DNA from: Prostheceraeus crozeri
Lineage: Eukaryota > Platyhelminthes > Polycladida > Euryleptidae
Assembly (NCBI GenBank): GCA_907163375.1
Contig: CAJQUW010000498.1
Span: forward strand, 372,001 to 436,000
Length of the DNA stretch: 64,000 nt
Direction: 5' to 3'
Every line of letters begins with the position of its first letter. Positions within the stretch are counted from its first letter, which is position 1. This document shows positions 49,581 to 62,320 of this stretch, piece by piece. The notes under the pieces are model-generated. The model made no database searches and had not been told where the DNA came from. It worked only from the letters and a program-made list of their open reading frames with translations. A program made the position numbers and the translations under genes.

Positions 49581-50154
49581 ACATTTAATTAATCTATTTA
49601 CTCTACTTTTCATTATATGAACTCGTTAGTACAATTCTGACTTCTGCCTTTAATGTGTGCCTCCCCTAACCCATACATGAACGGTGTATGATGGCTGCTT
49701 TTGCAGTTCGAAACACATTTTGCGATCTACTGAGAATGTAGACGCTTTCCGAGATATCATTGCACCACACGATTATTATCGTAAGAATTTATCCGATGTT
49801 TTCTTAATATTAAAAAGTAAGCTACGCTTGTACTGCAAATAAACTGATGAGCTTGAACAGTTTAATGCTGTGGATAGAAATGATGTCTAGTCAGTGAGAA
49901 TGATGCATAACTACTTATAGAAATGAGCGTTTGTGAGCACATCACAGAGATAAATGAGTCTACCGACTGATTTTCATCGTCGCCCATACAAGTGAACACA
50001 GAAATACTGAGAAATTCAATCTTGATACCTAATATTTTCCCCATGACCAGTGGTGGCTCGACTAGCCATTGCTTGATAATAATTGTACAAATACAGTCTA
50101 GTCTGCTCAAATAAGAAGCCGAAGTTTCTACAGATGTAACATCAATTGGATCAA

Positions 50155-50180
50155 ATATATATATATATATATATATATAA
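50155..50180. repeat. (AT)n microsatellite
   Basis: About thirteen AT dinucleotides. The remaining sequence between 48238 and 51986 holds no recognised feature besides the inverted repeat at 49.2-49.6 kb. Confidence 0.95.
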
Positions 50181-51986
50181 TGTAAGTGGCAGAGAAATTG
50201 TCAGATTCTACACTGCCTAAACAAATGGGCTGTGTGAAAGGAGCCCTCAGTACCTCTAATTTTTAATCTTTACCTAATTTTCGCTAATGGAGATGTATGT
50301 AAAGAAGTCCTTCTCATCGTGCGAATATTGATGATCTCGTGATTACTGTATAGACTTTGATTCAAATTTCTCAGTGCAGAACATTACTCTGATCTAGGCC
50401 TGCTAATTTACTTCATTGATAAATAATTGATATAATTGCAAATAATCAATCGCAAATCATGCACGTAGGTAATATTTCCTGCAATTTGAAATATCAGGAA
50501 CAGGGCACAAATGAAACTATTGTCTGTTGATAGTCATCCCGTAAAACTACAACGCATGCATATTAATAGACCTACCTGTAACTATCACATTTTATCAAAA
50601 TTTGTCAAATTGAAAGAAACAAACGGTAGAAAATTCAATGAGAATCAAGAAAGGATAAATATGAAATAAACTTTGTCTACTAAAATCGCATGCGTTGTAG
50701 TCCTATGTAAATAGAAATCAGGAAATTGCAAAGTACATTGATGCAAGTTTTTAATGATTAAGGTGCATCAACAATTATCATGGCCATCCCCTTTCCTATG
50801 AATCCAACCAACAACTTCCTGTTTGGACGTGAGCATATAGCCCTGTTTTTGATATGCTAAGCATAATCAAACGGCATGGAGGCATCCAAAGGAAAATGTT
50901 TCACAAAATTTCTGTTGATAAAAGCAAATATGCATCAAACGTTTAACAGCGGAAATGCACAGTAAAAATTATTGCTCTGTGGAGAATACAGGAATGCACT
51001 CAATTCAGAATTATCATTTCGCATCGGTAGAGTTCAGAGAGTAAATACGTAACTGGGAAGAATAAGATTAAAAGTCAACTGGATTGCAGTTTGAACTGTT
51101 TTCTTACCATCTCGTGGAGTTACTCGAAAAGCTAATCCTGTATAAAGAGTCTCCATCTAATCTGTGACTAAAAACTGACAAGTATTCGACCGCGAATTTG
51201 CCAGCCTTCATAGAAAATCAGCCCCACGCCAAATTGTAGCGTTGCTTAGTGAATTATTCGAATTGCAGAATTTTACATTTTTAGTTTGCGTGGCAACGAA
51301 ATTCAACATATACGTGAACAAATTGTCTGATCATAATTATCGGAGAAGGTGCGAACGCGCTCACACATGCATCAGATGCTGATAATTACAATCTCGACAC
51401 CAACGGTTGGCTAAAAGGTATTATTGATCAATTAAAGCGGTTGGTTTGACAGTAGTTTACTGTCTTCTCTGCAATAAAATTGCGCAATACGTTCTAGCAT
51501 CTGCAATGCAGAACAATAATATGTGACATGAGTCTTCATCAACGCTCCTTTCGGACCATCCTGAAGAAATGCTGATAGAGCATATGTTTGACTTTCTAAC
51601 CTGACTTGTATTCAGATGCATAACACACTTTGAGAGTGTGCTGAATTTATAATGCATATCACCATTGATTGTAATAATCCAGTGATACTCCATGTACTGC
51701 AAAGAGTAAATGTATACGAGACGATGATGTTAACATAGTTCAATAAGTTCAAATGTTCACCAGAACGATTAATCCAAAATGAATGCTGCAAGTATCGAAA
51801 GTTGCTCATTGTGTCAATAAGACAGTGACATTGAAAGAAACCATATTTAACAAATTCAATCAGGATCAAAGTGATGAGCTTCCATCGTTCAGTGATTGCG
51901 CATAATTGTGGCATTAGTGTTGTTAAAATTAGCAAACCGCATGAAAAACAGTCCGGTTTGCAAATTAGTGATCGCAGTGGTTAGAG

Positions 51987-52200
51987 ACAAAGTTAGTACG
52001 GCTACGATTAAAGTTTGCGGCCAAAGTTCGCACGGCTGCGTTATTTGTGGCTAAAGATCGCACGGTTGCGTCGTTTGCGGTCAACGTTCGCATGGCTACG
52101 TTGTTTACGGTCAAAATTCGCAAAGGCATGTCGCTTGCGGTTGAAGTTCGCACGGCTACGTCGCTTGCGGTTAAAGCTCTCACGTCTATGGTTGGTATGC
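51987..52200. repeat. 30-bp minisatellite, seven units
   Basis: Units of exactly 30 bases start at 51991, 52021, 52051, 52081, 52111, 52141 and 52171 (the last decayed). The approximate consensus is CAAAGTTCGCACGGCTACG, then TCGTTTGCGG. It is much richer in CpG and G+C than its surroundings. Because 30 is a multiple of three, both strands stay open. The minus frame (51965-52354) codes ten-residue units like VRTLTANDVA. The plus frame codes Arg/Leu-rich units. No flanking coding evidence supports a real protein. Confidence 0.9.
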
Positions 52201-52589
52201 ACGTAGTTTGCATGTATTTCCAAAAATCTCTTTTTGAGTTGTATTCAGTGTCACTTAACTTCCTCAATTCAAACAAATATACTCCGAACATTGTCTCGAG
52301 ACGTTTTGATGCGAGAACTGGTCGAGACATATCCGCTTTCAGTGTCATCTGCATTGATTTCGATCAGATACTCAAAAATTGAATTTTCAATTTTTTAAAA
52401 AATGGAATTCAAATTTTGAATTGCTATTAATAGTATCAACATAAACGAGTTGGCAAAAACTGCTAACCACCATCGGAAAAGGTGTGAGTTGAAATATTCT
52501 TCCAAATGTTTCATGCAGTGATTTAAGGGACGGCCGAGTCATTGATGCATGAAAATCAGAACTCCAGGAGTCCCTCAGTGGGTCTAAAT

Positions 52590-53147
52590 CAGGGATGCTG
52601 AGTCGGAGTCCCGGAGTCCTATCATTTTTGCTGGAGTCGGAGTCGAAGTCCTATCAAATGATAGGACTCCGGACTCCGGCCTATAACTAGACCAGAAATA
52701 TAATACAAACAAACTATTTATTCTCGTGTGCATAGCTGTCACTGTCTTGATATCAACTTTCTCCGTCAAACAAAAGTACAGAGACAGCAGTGCATGCAAA
52801 TCTTGAAATAGTTCAGGGAATGACCCTTAATAGTGAAAATGGGATTGTCTTTTCACCCGGTGATTCAGTAGAGAAGACAAGCCTTCATAGCCTCGATCAC
52901 ACCTACGCGCTAAAGGTCAAATCATAGACAAAAATGAAATACTACGGTAGTTTGAGAACATCACCTCTTACCCTCACGTTAATCGTGTGTGATGGCTCCT
53001 CTAAAGCGCATATTAAAATCAAAAGTGTACTCATATTTTTTGAAAAGGATGGGGATTTTCCTGCCTGGTAGAGACTGGAGAAAAATCGTGTGAAGCACAC
53101 ATCAAGACGTGTGCTCAAAATCAAAATTATAGGACTCCGCATCCCTG
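52590..53147. mobile_element. hAT MITE, copy 2, 558 bp, inverted relative to copy 1
   Basis: The left end is CAGGGATGCTGAGTC and the right end, inward, is CAGGGATGCGGAGTC. A perfect 8-bp duplication GTCTAAAT flanks it (52582-52589 and 53148-53155). The interior is the reverse complement of most of the element at 47474-48229, with moderate divergence and a deletion. Subterminal GGAGTC words are present at both ends. Confidence 0.92.
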
Positions 53148-53155
53148 GTCTAAAT

Positions 53156-55299
53156 GGCTTGGGATAGGACTAATTCTGAAACTCAACTCTTGAGAAGAAT
53201 TCAAGAAAACGATGCGCAGAATTTCTATTATGCTCACTTATCTCTTTGTGTACACTTCTCAATTCACAGCAGAAAGATCTACTTTGCAGCAGTAATGAAT
53301 ATTCAGTTGTACAAGTGTTAATACCTACAGTTATATCCATTATATTAATTGTCTCCCGAATATGCACTAATTACTTGCGTGCTAAGGAAAACTATCTTTT
53401 TATTATGTGTAAAGATGACTTCCGAAAGAAATTCCATATCGTGTCTTGTATTACTCGTGCAACTTACAACTGATGCAAACAAAGGACATAGTTTGGTTCA
53501 GTGAAACATGAAATCAATCTTACATCAAGTCTCTCTGGAATACAGCTTTTTCATCTTGCATATAGAACAAGTCTCGTTGATGTTGTCCTGATAAAGTCCC
53601 CTAACAAATGTAAAACAGGACGGCTGAAATGAACCAGTGAGTTGATTGCAAAACAAACTGAGTTTAGTGGAGGAATAAAAGGACAAGATCGTAGGTATTT
53701 ATATCTTAGTTACACTCTCAGAAATCTTTTATGTCATTACTTCATCAGTGACAATCACAAATGAAATTGACTAACCTCACAAGTTAGAAAATGAAAATTT
53801 TTACCCTATTTATAGAATATTTAGAAAATTGTTGCTCTTAGTCTTCACCTTTCAACCCCGAGCAAAACTCAATTATCCGCACATACTTAAGTACATTTCA
53901 AGCATCTATAGAGAGGAAAGATTATTTAAATGTCCAAATTCTTCATATTATTTAGTAAAATCCGCAGAGTGAGCAAGAATAAATTAAGTTATTATTCTGG
54001 TTAGTGTAGAATAAATTAAGCCATAAAGTGAATTTCTAGACGGCCCTTCGGCGTTGAGCACTTCTGCTACTTTCAAATTTGCTTTTTAAATCTACTTTTA
54101 ATACCTTGTTATATTTGCTTCCAGAGTGTATTATGAAGATAAACTTACAAATGTAGCTTTAGTGAACTATCATTTTGCTCAAATAACGTAGAATTTCAAG
54201 CCTTCAATCGATGTATTTGTCATAAGACATTATCATTTTACAAACTAATATATTACATTTGTAATGTATTTAATATATAACTGGATTAATGCGCTTTTTG
54301 GAACCCATAAAATTCAATTCTTTGAAACAGCACTTTTTTCATTCAAATTATCAAATAGTATCGTAAACAAAGCAATTATGAATTTAATGATGATTATGAT
54401 CATCAAGCTGTTATCAATCACACGAATATGAAATCTACAGTTGATTACAATGTTTCAACAACAAAAATGACTGCTATACTCGGCGAGATGATAATTCACG
54501 GGATGCTTCCCTAATAGCGATCAGTTGTGGGGGGCGGTGAAGAGCTTACAGGATCTGAGAGAACTCCCATTGTTAAGTCTTGATGTATGAGGCGAAGTTT
54601 GTGTAAAGGCGGATTACAATTTTATCACACATCGATTACATGTTTATGGGATTCAAGGATGAACAGAATCTGTTTACTTGTGGGAATCGAAAAGGCAAAG
54701 ATTGATGTACGGGATTTGTTTACATGTGCGGATCGCAAAAAGCAAAATGTGTTTATTGATGGTATAAATTTAATGACAGAATCAGTTTATATGTGGGAAA
54801 CGTAACATTTGAATGATATCTGACTTATCCTTGTGGCATATCTTTCAAGACATATCATTACCTATTCAGTATTTTGTCAGCCACTATGTGTGGGACCCCG
54901 CTCGTCTGGGTTTGAGTGTTCAGGTTAGGGGTCGAAACACAACTAGACGAGTATCTGCTGATGACTGACGGACTGCAGTATTATGTTTTATATCCCTTAA
55001 TCGGTAGCTGAAGCAGTGATCGATGTATTGTATTTCAAATGAAGAACAAATGAAGAAATGTAGGATTACATGAAGTATTATAGACGGATTAAGAAACTGG
55101 CGATAGCAAATTCAAGTGAAGAAATAGTATTTTCCATATTTAGTCTTAGGTATAGTGTGTATAATTTCATTGCTTTCGGTGTAGTAGAGTGTCATTGTAG
55201 TTCTATTGTTTGCCTCCATTATCCACTTTCCAATCATCCACTATTACCATTATCCACCATGTGTAGTGTCAGAATCGGTGTAGTAGCATTATCGGTGTA
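53156..55299. other. no supported gene
   Basis: AT-rich. A loosely repetitive stretch at about 54640-54800 (TGTTTACTTGTGGGAATCG and TGTTTACATGTGCGGATCG) suggests an old tandem duplication of about 60 bp. 54890-55300 may include the untranslated 5' part of the LINE that follows. Confidence 0.4.
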
Positions 55300-58200
55300 G
55301 TTTTCATCGATCTATCTCTCTCTGCTGCTCTATTCACACTATTTCTTACACCATTCGAATTGCCGTCATCTGTGCTTCGCCGTCATCGTACTCTCGCCCT
55401 TCATCTTGCTCGGTCTGAGTCGCTTGAGCTCATCAACACTTTTCTTGCTCCATGCACAAGTCCATTCATTCCTTCTGCGCAATCTCGCTCGCCGTTCTTC
55501 CCTATTCTCGCCTCTTCGCGCCTATGCTACATGCACATAACCCTCAGTGCCGATGCCTTCTTTGTGTTACTCACCTGGAGACCTCCTACGCTTGCGACCG
55601 CGTTCCAATGAGTTTCCCCTATCCCGACAAGTCAAGCGAAAGCTGTGGTTCCTCCGCCTGCTAAGAAGAGATGCAACTCCATCGGCTTCGCTTGATGACG
55701 TGCAGCCCATTCCTGTGTGCATCACTCATCGTCAAGGCAACAGGATTTCCCGTGTCAGTGAGCGGAAATCCAACGATGGAGGAAGAAAATCAGCGTATGA
55801 CTCAACCCGGTCTTCTCTTTTACGTGTCACAGCCATCGTAGCCGCTGCTCAACGGAAACTCAGAAGGAAGAGAGTACCAATTTCCCGCTATCCTTCCATT
55901 TTGCTTGCCAACTGTCGTTCTGTCACCAACAAATTCGACGAACTTCAACTGAGAACTGGGCAAGTCAATCCTGATGTTGTCGTTATTACAGAATCGTGGC
56001 TGGACGATGACACTCCTGATACTTCTATCGCAATTGATAACTACAGAATCTCCCGGAAAGATCGTAACCGCAATGGAGGCGGAATCTTATGTTACGTGAA
56101 AGCCGAACTCAATTGTAATGTCATCACTGCGCTCGATACTCCAGCTCTACAGAATTGTGCTACCGAAATTTTGCCCATCTTTATTCCACACTTCTAATAT
56201 GTGTCTATCATCCCTTCTTCAATAACCCAACAAAGGACGAAGACGCTATCGTGACTATTGTTGGACTCAATGACGATTTTCTGATCTCATCTTCACGCAA
56301 GTCTGAAGATATACGTATCGTGCTGTGCGGTGACTTCAATGACATCCGCAAACAGAGCGACAGATTGTGCTCGCCTACACGCCTTACTCCTTGCGTCGGA
56401 GATCCAACACGTGGTTCCCATCTTCTGGACCAGATATTTGTTAACACGAAGCAGCCTACCAGAGCCGTGACACTTCCGCCCCTTGGACGTTCCGATCACT
56501 GTGCTGTTTTGTGGAAACCATCTCCTTCTCCTCCAGTTACGACGACTAAAACTCAAGTACGTAGGCTTACGAAGTCAAACCTTGCTTCCTTCTCACATGC
56601 TGCCGCCCTGGTCGACTTGACTTCAATGGTGAGCGGTTCCGACTCCTTAGATCAATGTGCTCTTCAGCTTCACTACTCCATTCAAAGTTTAGTGGATCTC
56701 TACTTCCCGAAGAGGACTATCAGACTACGCTCCAACGAGCCTCCGTGGATGAAGCCTTCACTCAAACTTCTCATATCTCGCCGCGACCGAGCTTTTGCTC
56801 AAAGAGAAAATAAATGGCTGAAATACCTTCGTCTGCGTGAAGAAGTCATATCACACAAGAAATTCCTCAAAAGTCTCCACTTGCAGCAAGCCGCCGCGTC
56901 TAGGAATAACAAAGACTTCTGGCAATCTGTCAATTGTGTCGGCAGGCGACCTAAGAAGAATACAGCTCTCCAAGCCGATATTTCTGTTGACGAGTTCGCA
57001 GCTTACTTCAAGTCAGTTTTTCAGCTGCCACCGACTGATAAGACGCCATTGCCATCCACTGAGGATTTACCTAGACACCCCGTAGCTCTATCTCCTTATG
57101 AAGTCGAGACGCAGCTTCGTTGTATCTAGCCGAAAAATTCTGGACCTGATGGGATCCTTTTATGGGTCCTCCGCTGTCTTGCACATCTTCTTGCTCCTCC
57201 AATAACCATCTTATTCAACCGCAGTCTGGCCGAAGGCCGCGTCCGCAGCTCCTTCAAGATCGCCGCCATCCAACCTATTCCCAAGGTAACCACACGCGAA
57301 AACTGTGTCCCAATTCCGCCCCATTTCTCTCCTTCCTCTTCTGTCCAAAACTCTCGAAAGGATAGTCGTGAAGTGGGTTGCACCCTATCTACAAAACATT
57401 GACGATACATTTTGATAACTACATGACGATAGATATTGACCTACCTACCCCAACTTGGCTCGGGGTCAACATGTGCCACTACCGTTACATACATGAGCAT
57501 TCTCCGTCATCTCGATCAGTCATCCGGTGCCGTGCGTGTCCTCTCCATTGATTTTGCCAAGGCCTTCGACAAACTGCCCCATAATACCATCCTATCCACC
57601 ATCATCGACTTAAAGCTACCTTTTGAGGCTGTTTCTTGGATAACTGACTTCTTATCCAACCGACTCCAGCGTGTCGTGCACAACAACGCCACCTCCGAAT
57701 GGTTCTCCGCACCCAGCGGAGTTCCTCAGGGAAGCGTGCTCGGACCGTACCTCTTCTGTGCTGTCATCGCATCGCTACGTCCTGTGTGTTCTAACACTCG
57801 TTATGTTAAATACGCTGACGACGTAACTGTACTCCACTTTATGCGAGATGCACACGAAGACAACCTCCAACGCGAATTCGAACACATTTGCCAGTGGTCG
57901 GCTAGAGCGGGGCTTCCTCTGAACACTTCCAAATCCGTGGTGATGGACATCGCCACCAGAACTGGTATTCGACTCGAAGAAATTGCGGACGTTGCAGGAA
58001 CTGTCATTCCAAGCGTGACCTCTATGAAAATCCTCGGTGTCCATTTCGCAAAGGATCTTCGCTGGGATATTCACTGCAAGGAGATCTTCAAGAAGGCCTC
58101 TAAACGCATTTTTGTCCTCAGAAATCTGAAAAGAGCAGGTTGTAACGCTCAGATCTTATGGAGAGTCTACCGACAAACTATCCAATCCCTTCTCACCTAC

Positions 58201-58540
58201 TGCCATCCGTGCTGCTGCAATATGTCCCAAAAAGGTTACAAGTTCCTTGTCAAAGTAGAGAGACGAGCCTCTAGAATAATTTTCGGTACTTCCCATGGAC
58301 CAGACTCAATAACTACTACTACATTGGCACGCACCAACCAAAGGTATGGGAACCGCCTATTTCACAGTGTTATGACAACTATCAACCATCCTTTGCGTCA
58401 ATTTTTCGACGAAAGGTCCCCAACTCACAGGAATTCTTCCACCCTAAAAAAACCCAGTGCCTTCAGTCACTAGACATCTGATGAATCGCCTCCTGCATAT
58501 TGAAATCATTTATGCAGTCTAATTATATCGCTAAAGTTGT
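55300..58540 (+). mobile_element. CR1/jockey-like LINE, nearly full ORF2
   Basis: Non-LTR retrotransposon, clearly more GC-rich than its flanks, which suggests a fairly recent insertion. It carries an apurinic-type endonuclease followed by reverse transcriptase. No ORF1 product is recognisable upstream of ORF2, although open sequence begins at about 55360. The exact 5' end is unclear. The 3' end lies shortly after the stop at 58473; I see no poly(A) or clear short-repeat tail. Confidence 0.88.
55547..58473 (+). pseudogene. LINE ORF2: endonuclease plus reverse transcriptase
   Basis: The endonuclease half reads ILLANCRSVTNKFDEL (metal-binding Asn), VVVITESWLDD (catalytic Glu) and RNGGGILCYV. 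After a frameshift near 56200 it continues with VYHPFFNNP, IVLCGDFND and GRSDHCAVLW. A charged linker leads to a TAG at 57127, just before NSGPDGILLW at the start of the RT. Two further frameshifts (near 57315 and 57420) flank PISLLPLLSKTLERIVVKW. From 57436 the RT is open for 345 codons. It holds VLSIDFAKAFDKLP (first Asp), SGVPQGSVLGP, KYADDVTVL (catalytic YADD), LNTSKSVVM and MKILGVHFAKDLRWD, and ends at 58473. About four to five lesions in about 950 codons make it recently dead. Confidence 0.88.
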
Positions 58541-59610
58541 TTATTCAAAATAACGCCTGAGTAGTGTTCAAAAATACACTGATAAGATTGACTTGTACAT
58601 GGAAGACTACTCAGTAATACCTAAGTGGAAGATTTTCTTTCAAACAGTTTCCACTCCAAAATACATTGTATCTGTGTCTTGTGCAGCATCACTCCACAGG
58701 TTGCTGTTTGAAAGGAAATCTCCAGCATTTCATAGTGGTTTTGGCAATCGATCTACTCCATGGAGTCACCAAACTCTCCCCTGAACCCATAGTTTATACT
58801 GCTTGCTTAATTAGTTAAACAACTTTCAATGCAACAGACGTTCTATCGGAATTATTCATGTCAAAATACTGTTATAGATCACTCCCGGATCCGAAAAAGA
58901 CCTGTGTCCGTAGCCTCGAGAGCATCAACGGTTTATCTGCTGCTGTCTACCCGCTGTAAAGCAGTTTTATTGACAGCATACCCTTGTTGTTCGTTCATAC
59001 AAGGTTATCTGAACATGAACGTCATGTTACAATGAGATTGATCAAATTAGCAAGGGCAAAACAATTACCTTAGATTACCTTAATTTGATCAATTACCTTA
59101 GGCGAAACACAATTAATAATGAATTAAATCACAAATCGCACTATGTAGTAAGTAAAACCAATGTGAAAAATAAGAATAAAATACAAATGTAAATGCTGAT
59201 AATATTCAAATGGTAGGCAATCAAAAAGGCCTGTGTAAGTAGAGTGAGAAAAAAATTGATAACTTATACGAGAAATCCTGCCAGTCTGCCACACTATGTT
59301 AGGCAGTGCAGTAATTGTGGAATTTGCATATATTGACAAAACTTAATCTGTAGGTCTTGTCGCTCAGATGCTTGCATATGTCAATTGCGTCAGAATGAAA
59401 TTTAATGCTTTGATTGAGGGGAAGATGAAGTAGAAGATAGCGACAAGTGAAAAGAATTTGATCCCTCAAAAGGACCCATGTGGCGTTTCCTACAGGTTAA
59501 AGGGAAGAGCAACTACAACAGATTGCCTAATTGAAGAAGATCTAGCTAAATGAACTCTGGATACCACAAAATTCAATCCGTAAATCATTGCCTGAGACAC
59601 TTTCAAATTA
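58541..59610. other. no recognised feature
   Basis: AT-rich, nothing supported. Confidence 0.4.
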
Positions 59611-59618
59611 CTTGGACA

Positions 59619-61808
59619 CAGTGGCGGATCCAGGATTCGACCACAGGGGGGCCCAGCGGCTGATCCTGAATTTAAGATCTGGGGGGTTTTACTTACAGTC
59701 ATGGGTTTCGAAAATACTGTCATTCAACAAAGTAATGAAAAATAAAATATTGAAATGATATCAACCTGTACATTTTAAGACATGTAAAACCGAAAGCAGA
59801 AATAGTTATAATTAATACTTGGTTTAGTCAATTTGTATAAAATATAATTCTCTCATATATGTAGGCCAACAGACTTAATGTTAGTAGCCTATGCAAAACG
59901 TCACACAATATGTTACTATGAAACGCTCATGTATATTCGTGAAACGCCTATAATTTCTACACATCGTGAATATAGAGTCAAGAGGGAAAAGTTCGTACTT
60001 ACAGTCTTAGAAGTGAAGGGGTCGGGTCACATAGATATTCTTGTTTGCTTTCTTGCAAATAATTGTACGACGGCATCAACGGTTTTTTTCGCAGTCCATG
60101 TCACGATGAATGTAAGCTAATGTCAGACCAGTTAAGCGCTCTTCTGACATGTTAGATCGCAGATAACTTTTCAAATGTTTCAAGACTGAAAATGTCCTTT
60201 CGGCGCTTGCAGATGAAACCGGTAATAAGGCGAAGATTTTAAGTAAAGTCTTAATGTTCCAACTAAAGTCTTAATTCGCCTTCCAATTCGTTCAAGTTTC
60301 CATTTAGATATTCAGAATACAATTCCACAGCAGGAAGAATATCTTCAAATTGTTAGGAAGCAGCTTGGAGAGGTGCATTACACTAGCAGCATGACCACTA
60401 AAACGATCATGTAGTAGGGAAATCAGTCCATCAAGAAAAGAGTAATATATTCCTCGGCGATAATATTCAATTAGTGTGGTGGATGGTACGTTCGTTCGAT
60501 GTACCTGCGTTCCAACTGTTCTCGGAGTTTGTATCGGTCTTGTTGTCAACTTTTCAATCTTTTCGAACAATTCAGAGAAGAACTCTTCATTCCTTCTAGA
60601 TTTGAGTAAATCTATCACTGTGTCGACGTGTTGTAGAGCGGAAATCAAGTCATTTGAGGCAGATTGTAATACGCATGCGAGACGTTTGGTTACAATCATC
60701 ACTGAGTTCAGTATTACTAGAGAAACAATAAAATCAACTTTAGTTATTGTGGAATGAATACTGCAAGCATCAGAAGAATATGTACTTCTCTCTTTGCTCA
60801 TTTTTTGGACTGGTCCACCAGGATGTTGTAATGCTCGAGCAATGTCGCTTTCTCCTATTCCATTTCCGTCGACCTCGAAACTTTGAGACTTCAATTCTGG
60901 CGTTTTGGGTGATGACGTCGAATAAGACGAAGATGTATTTTTCGACTCTCCTTGTATTTCTATTTTAGATGACGAGGACTAACAGGAGAGATTTTGAGAT
61001 GACAAATTATACGATGACGTGCTCATAGTATTTTGATATGTAGAAGTAGCATCCGTTTTCTTCACAGACTCTAAGAAATCAGATATTTTCCTTCGTTTCG
61101 TTGGCGGTCTCTCACTCATGTTGACAGTGGACTTTGACTTGCATGTATGTCAACAACAAGCAGCTAAATGTAATATAAGAGAGGGATAGCGTTTCCTTCT
61201 TAGTCATTAATCATCTACACTGAATCAGCAGTTCGCAGTCTCGCAAGCATATGCACACAATATTTACAAGTCATTGCAATTGCCAACAAAGAAACCTCCG
61301 CGTGTGCAAGCGAATCGCCATTCAATAGTACATCGCTGACGGCGTTGAAATGTTAAGTCTGATCATGGACTTCTAGATAATAGCACCTGGACATGAAAGT
61401 GATGGATGAGAAACGGCCGACTTGGACTTGGCAAGTGGAGGCCAGCGCTGCTGTAAACGATATCAGTTGTTTCAATCCTCATCCACTCCACACGGCATGC
61501 ACGACTGTCAAAAATAACTTGATCGATTGAAACTTACAGTAACAACGAACGGTGGTGGAGTAGCATTATAGACTGTTGAAACACAGCTTCGCTTTTATTT
61601 TATTTCTTTTATCATCTGGAAGTCCATGATCTGATGAAGACAGAAAATGCCTTACGTCATCAGATTTCCTTGCATGTTTCTCTCATCAGTCATCATTGAT
61701 TGATAAATCAAAAAGAGATCGAACACTAACTTAACTGATGGAGATTTGTATTCTGAGTATCACACCCCTTGCCACGGCCGGGTAGGCCCCCCCTTGAATC
61801 CGCCACTG
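59619..61808 (-). mobile_element. hAT element, ZMYM-like family, internally deleted, 2,190 bp
   Basis: The left end begins CAGTGGCGGATCCAGG; the right end, inward, begins CAGTGGCGGATTCAAGG. A perfect 8-bp duplication CTTGGACA flanks it (59611-59618 and 61809-61816). G-rich runs follow each end. The minus strand holds a shortened transposase. This CAGTGGCGGA end is typical of hAT families whose transposases resemble ZMYM1-type host proteins. Confidence 0.9.
60076..61119 (-). pseudogene. hAT (ZMYM1/DUF4371-like) transposase, deleted
   Basis: Starts at ATG 61117-61119 with SERPPTKRRKISDFLESVKK, the basic N-terminus usual in this family. A TAG lies at 60979-60981, after which the same frame continues through SPKTPELKSQSFEVDG and ALQHPGGP. 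The TTF zinc finger and the catalytic core that should follow are missing. The frame jumps to the helical region VDFIVSLVILNSVMIVTKRL, then DLLKSRRNEEFFSELFEKIE. In another frame comes the dimerisation domain LLPVSSASAERTFSVLKHLK, then SNMSEERLTGLTLAYIHRDM. It cannot be functional: core deletion, one stop and at least one frameshift. Confidence 0.87.
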
Positions 61809-61816
61809 CTTGGACA

Positions 61817-62320
61817 AATGAAGCTTTGACGCTGTAGCGAAGCGTATGTTTACAGTAAGTTTAATTGATGTATTTATCAATTAAATAGTCAATCGTTATG
61901 AAGATTCGCTATTCTTTCGTATAGTTATGCCACCTTAGAACTCGAACGAGAAGGAATATCCCAAGTGTGATTGTGTAGGTTAAAACATCACTAGTCGTTC
62001 ACGTTACTCTTTGACGTATCTCCAAGTTGTCTTTTTCTCGTACATTCACTTGGCCTTCTATATAATAAACAGCTTTATCGAAACATAAGACATAGGGAAG
62101 GCCATAAATCACACAGAATACTTTCCTAACACGACAGCTTTTATAGAATTCTACATGTACATTTCAAGTAGCATTTAACACGTGTGATCAAATTACAAGC
62201 AATCATCGCACCGACAAACACATGTTTCCGCATTCATGCCGAAATCTTTTGGGATGTCAAATCTCAAGTGAGAAATTGTTTGCTCTACGCCACGACATGT
62301 GGCCACTCATAGTTAATCAT
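61817..62320. other. no gene; possibly terminal repeat of the BEL/Pao fossil
   Basis: This stretch lies on the 3' side of the minus-strand BEL/Pao remains and could hold its 3' terminal repeat. A second copy needed to define it is not inside the window. Confidence 0.3.

Noticed and set aside
51965-52354. Repeat-containing protein gene over the 30-bp minisatellite
   Set aside because: Both strands are open only because the unit is a multiple of three; no flanking coding signal or domain.
54900-54985. Possible hammerhead ribozyme before the LINE (CTGATGA with CTCGTCT/AGACGAG stem)
   Set aside because: GAAAC precedes rather than properly follows the CTGATGA, and the required three-stem pairing cannot be drawn.
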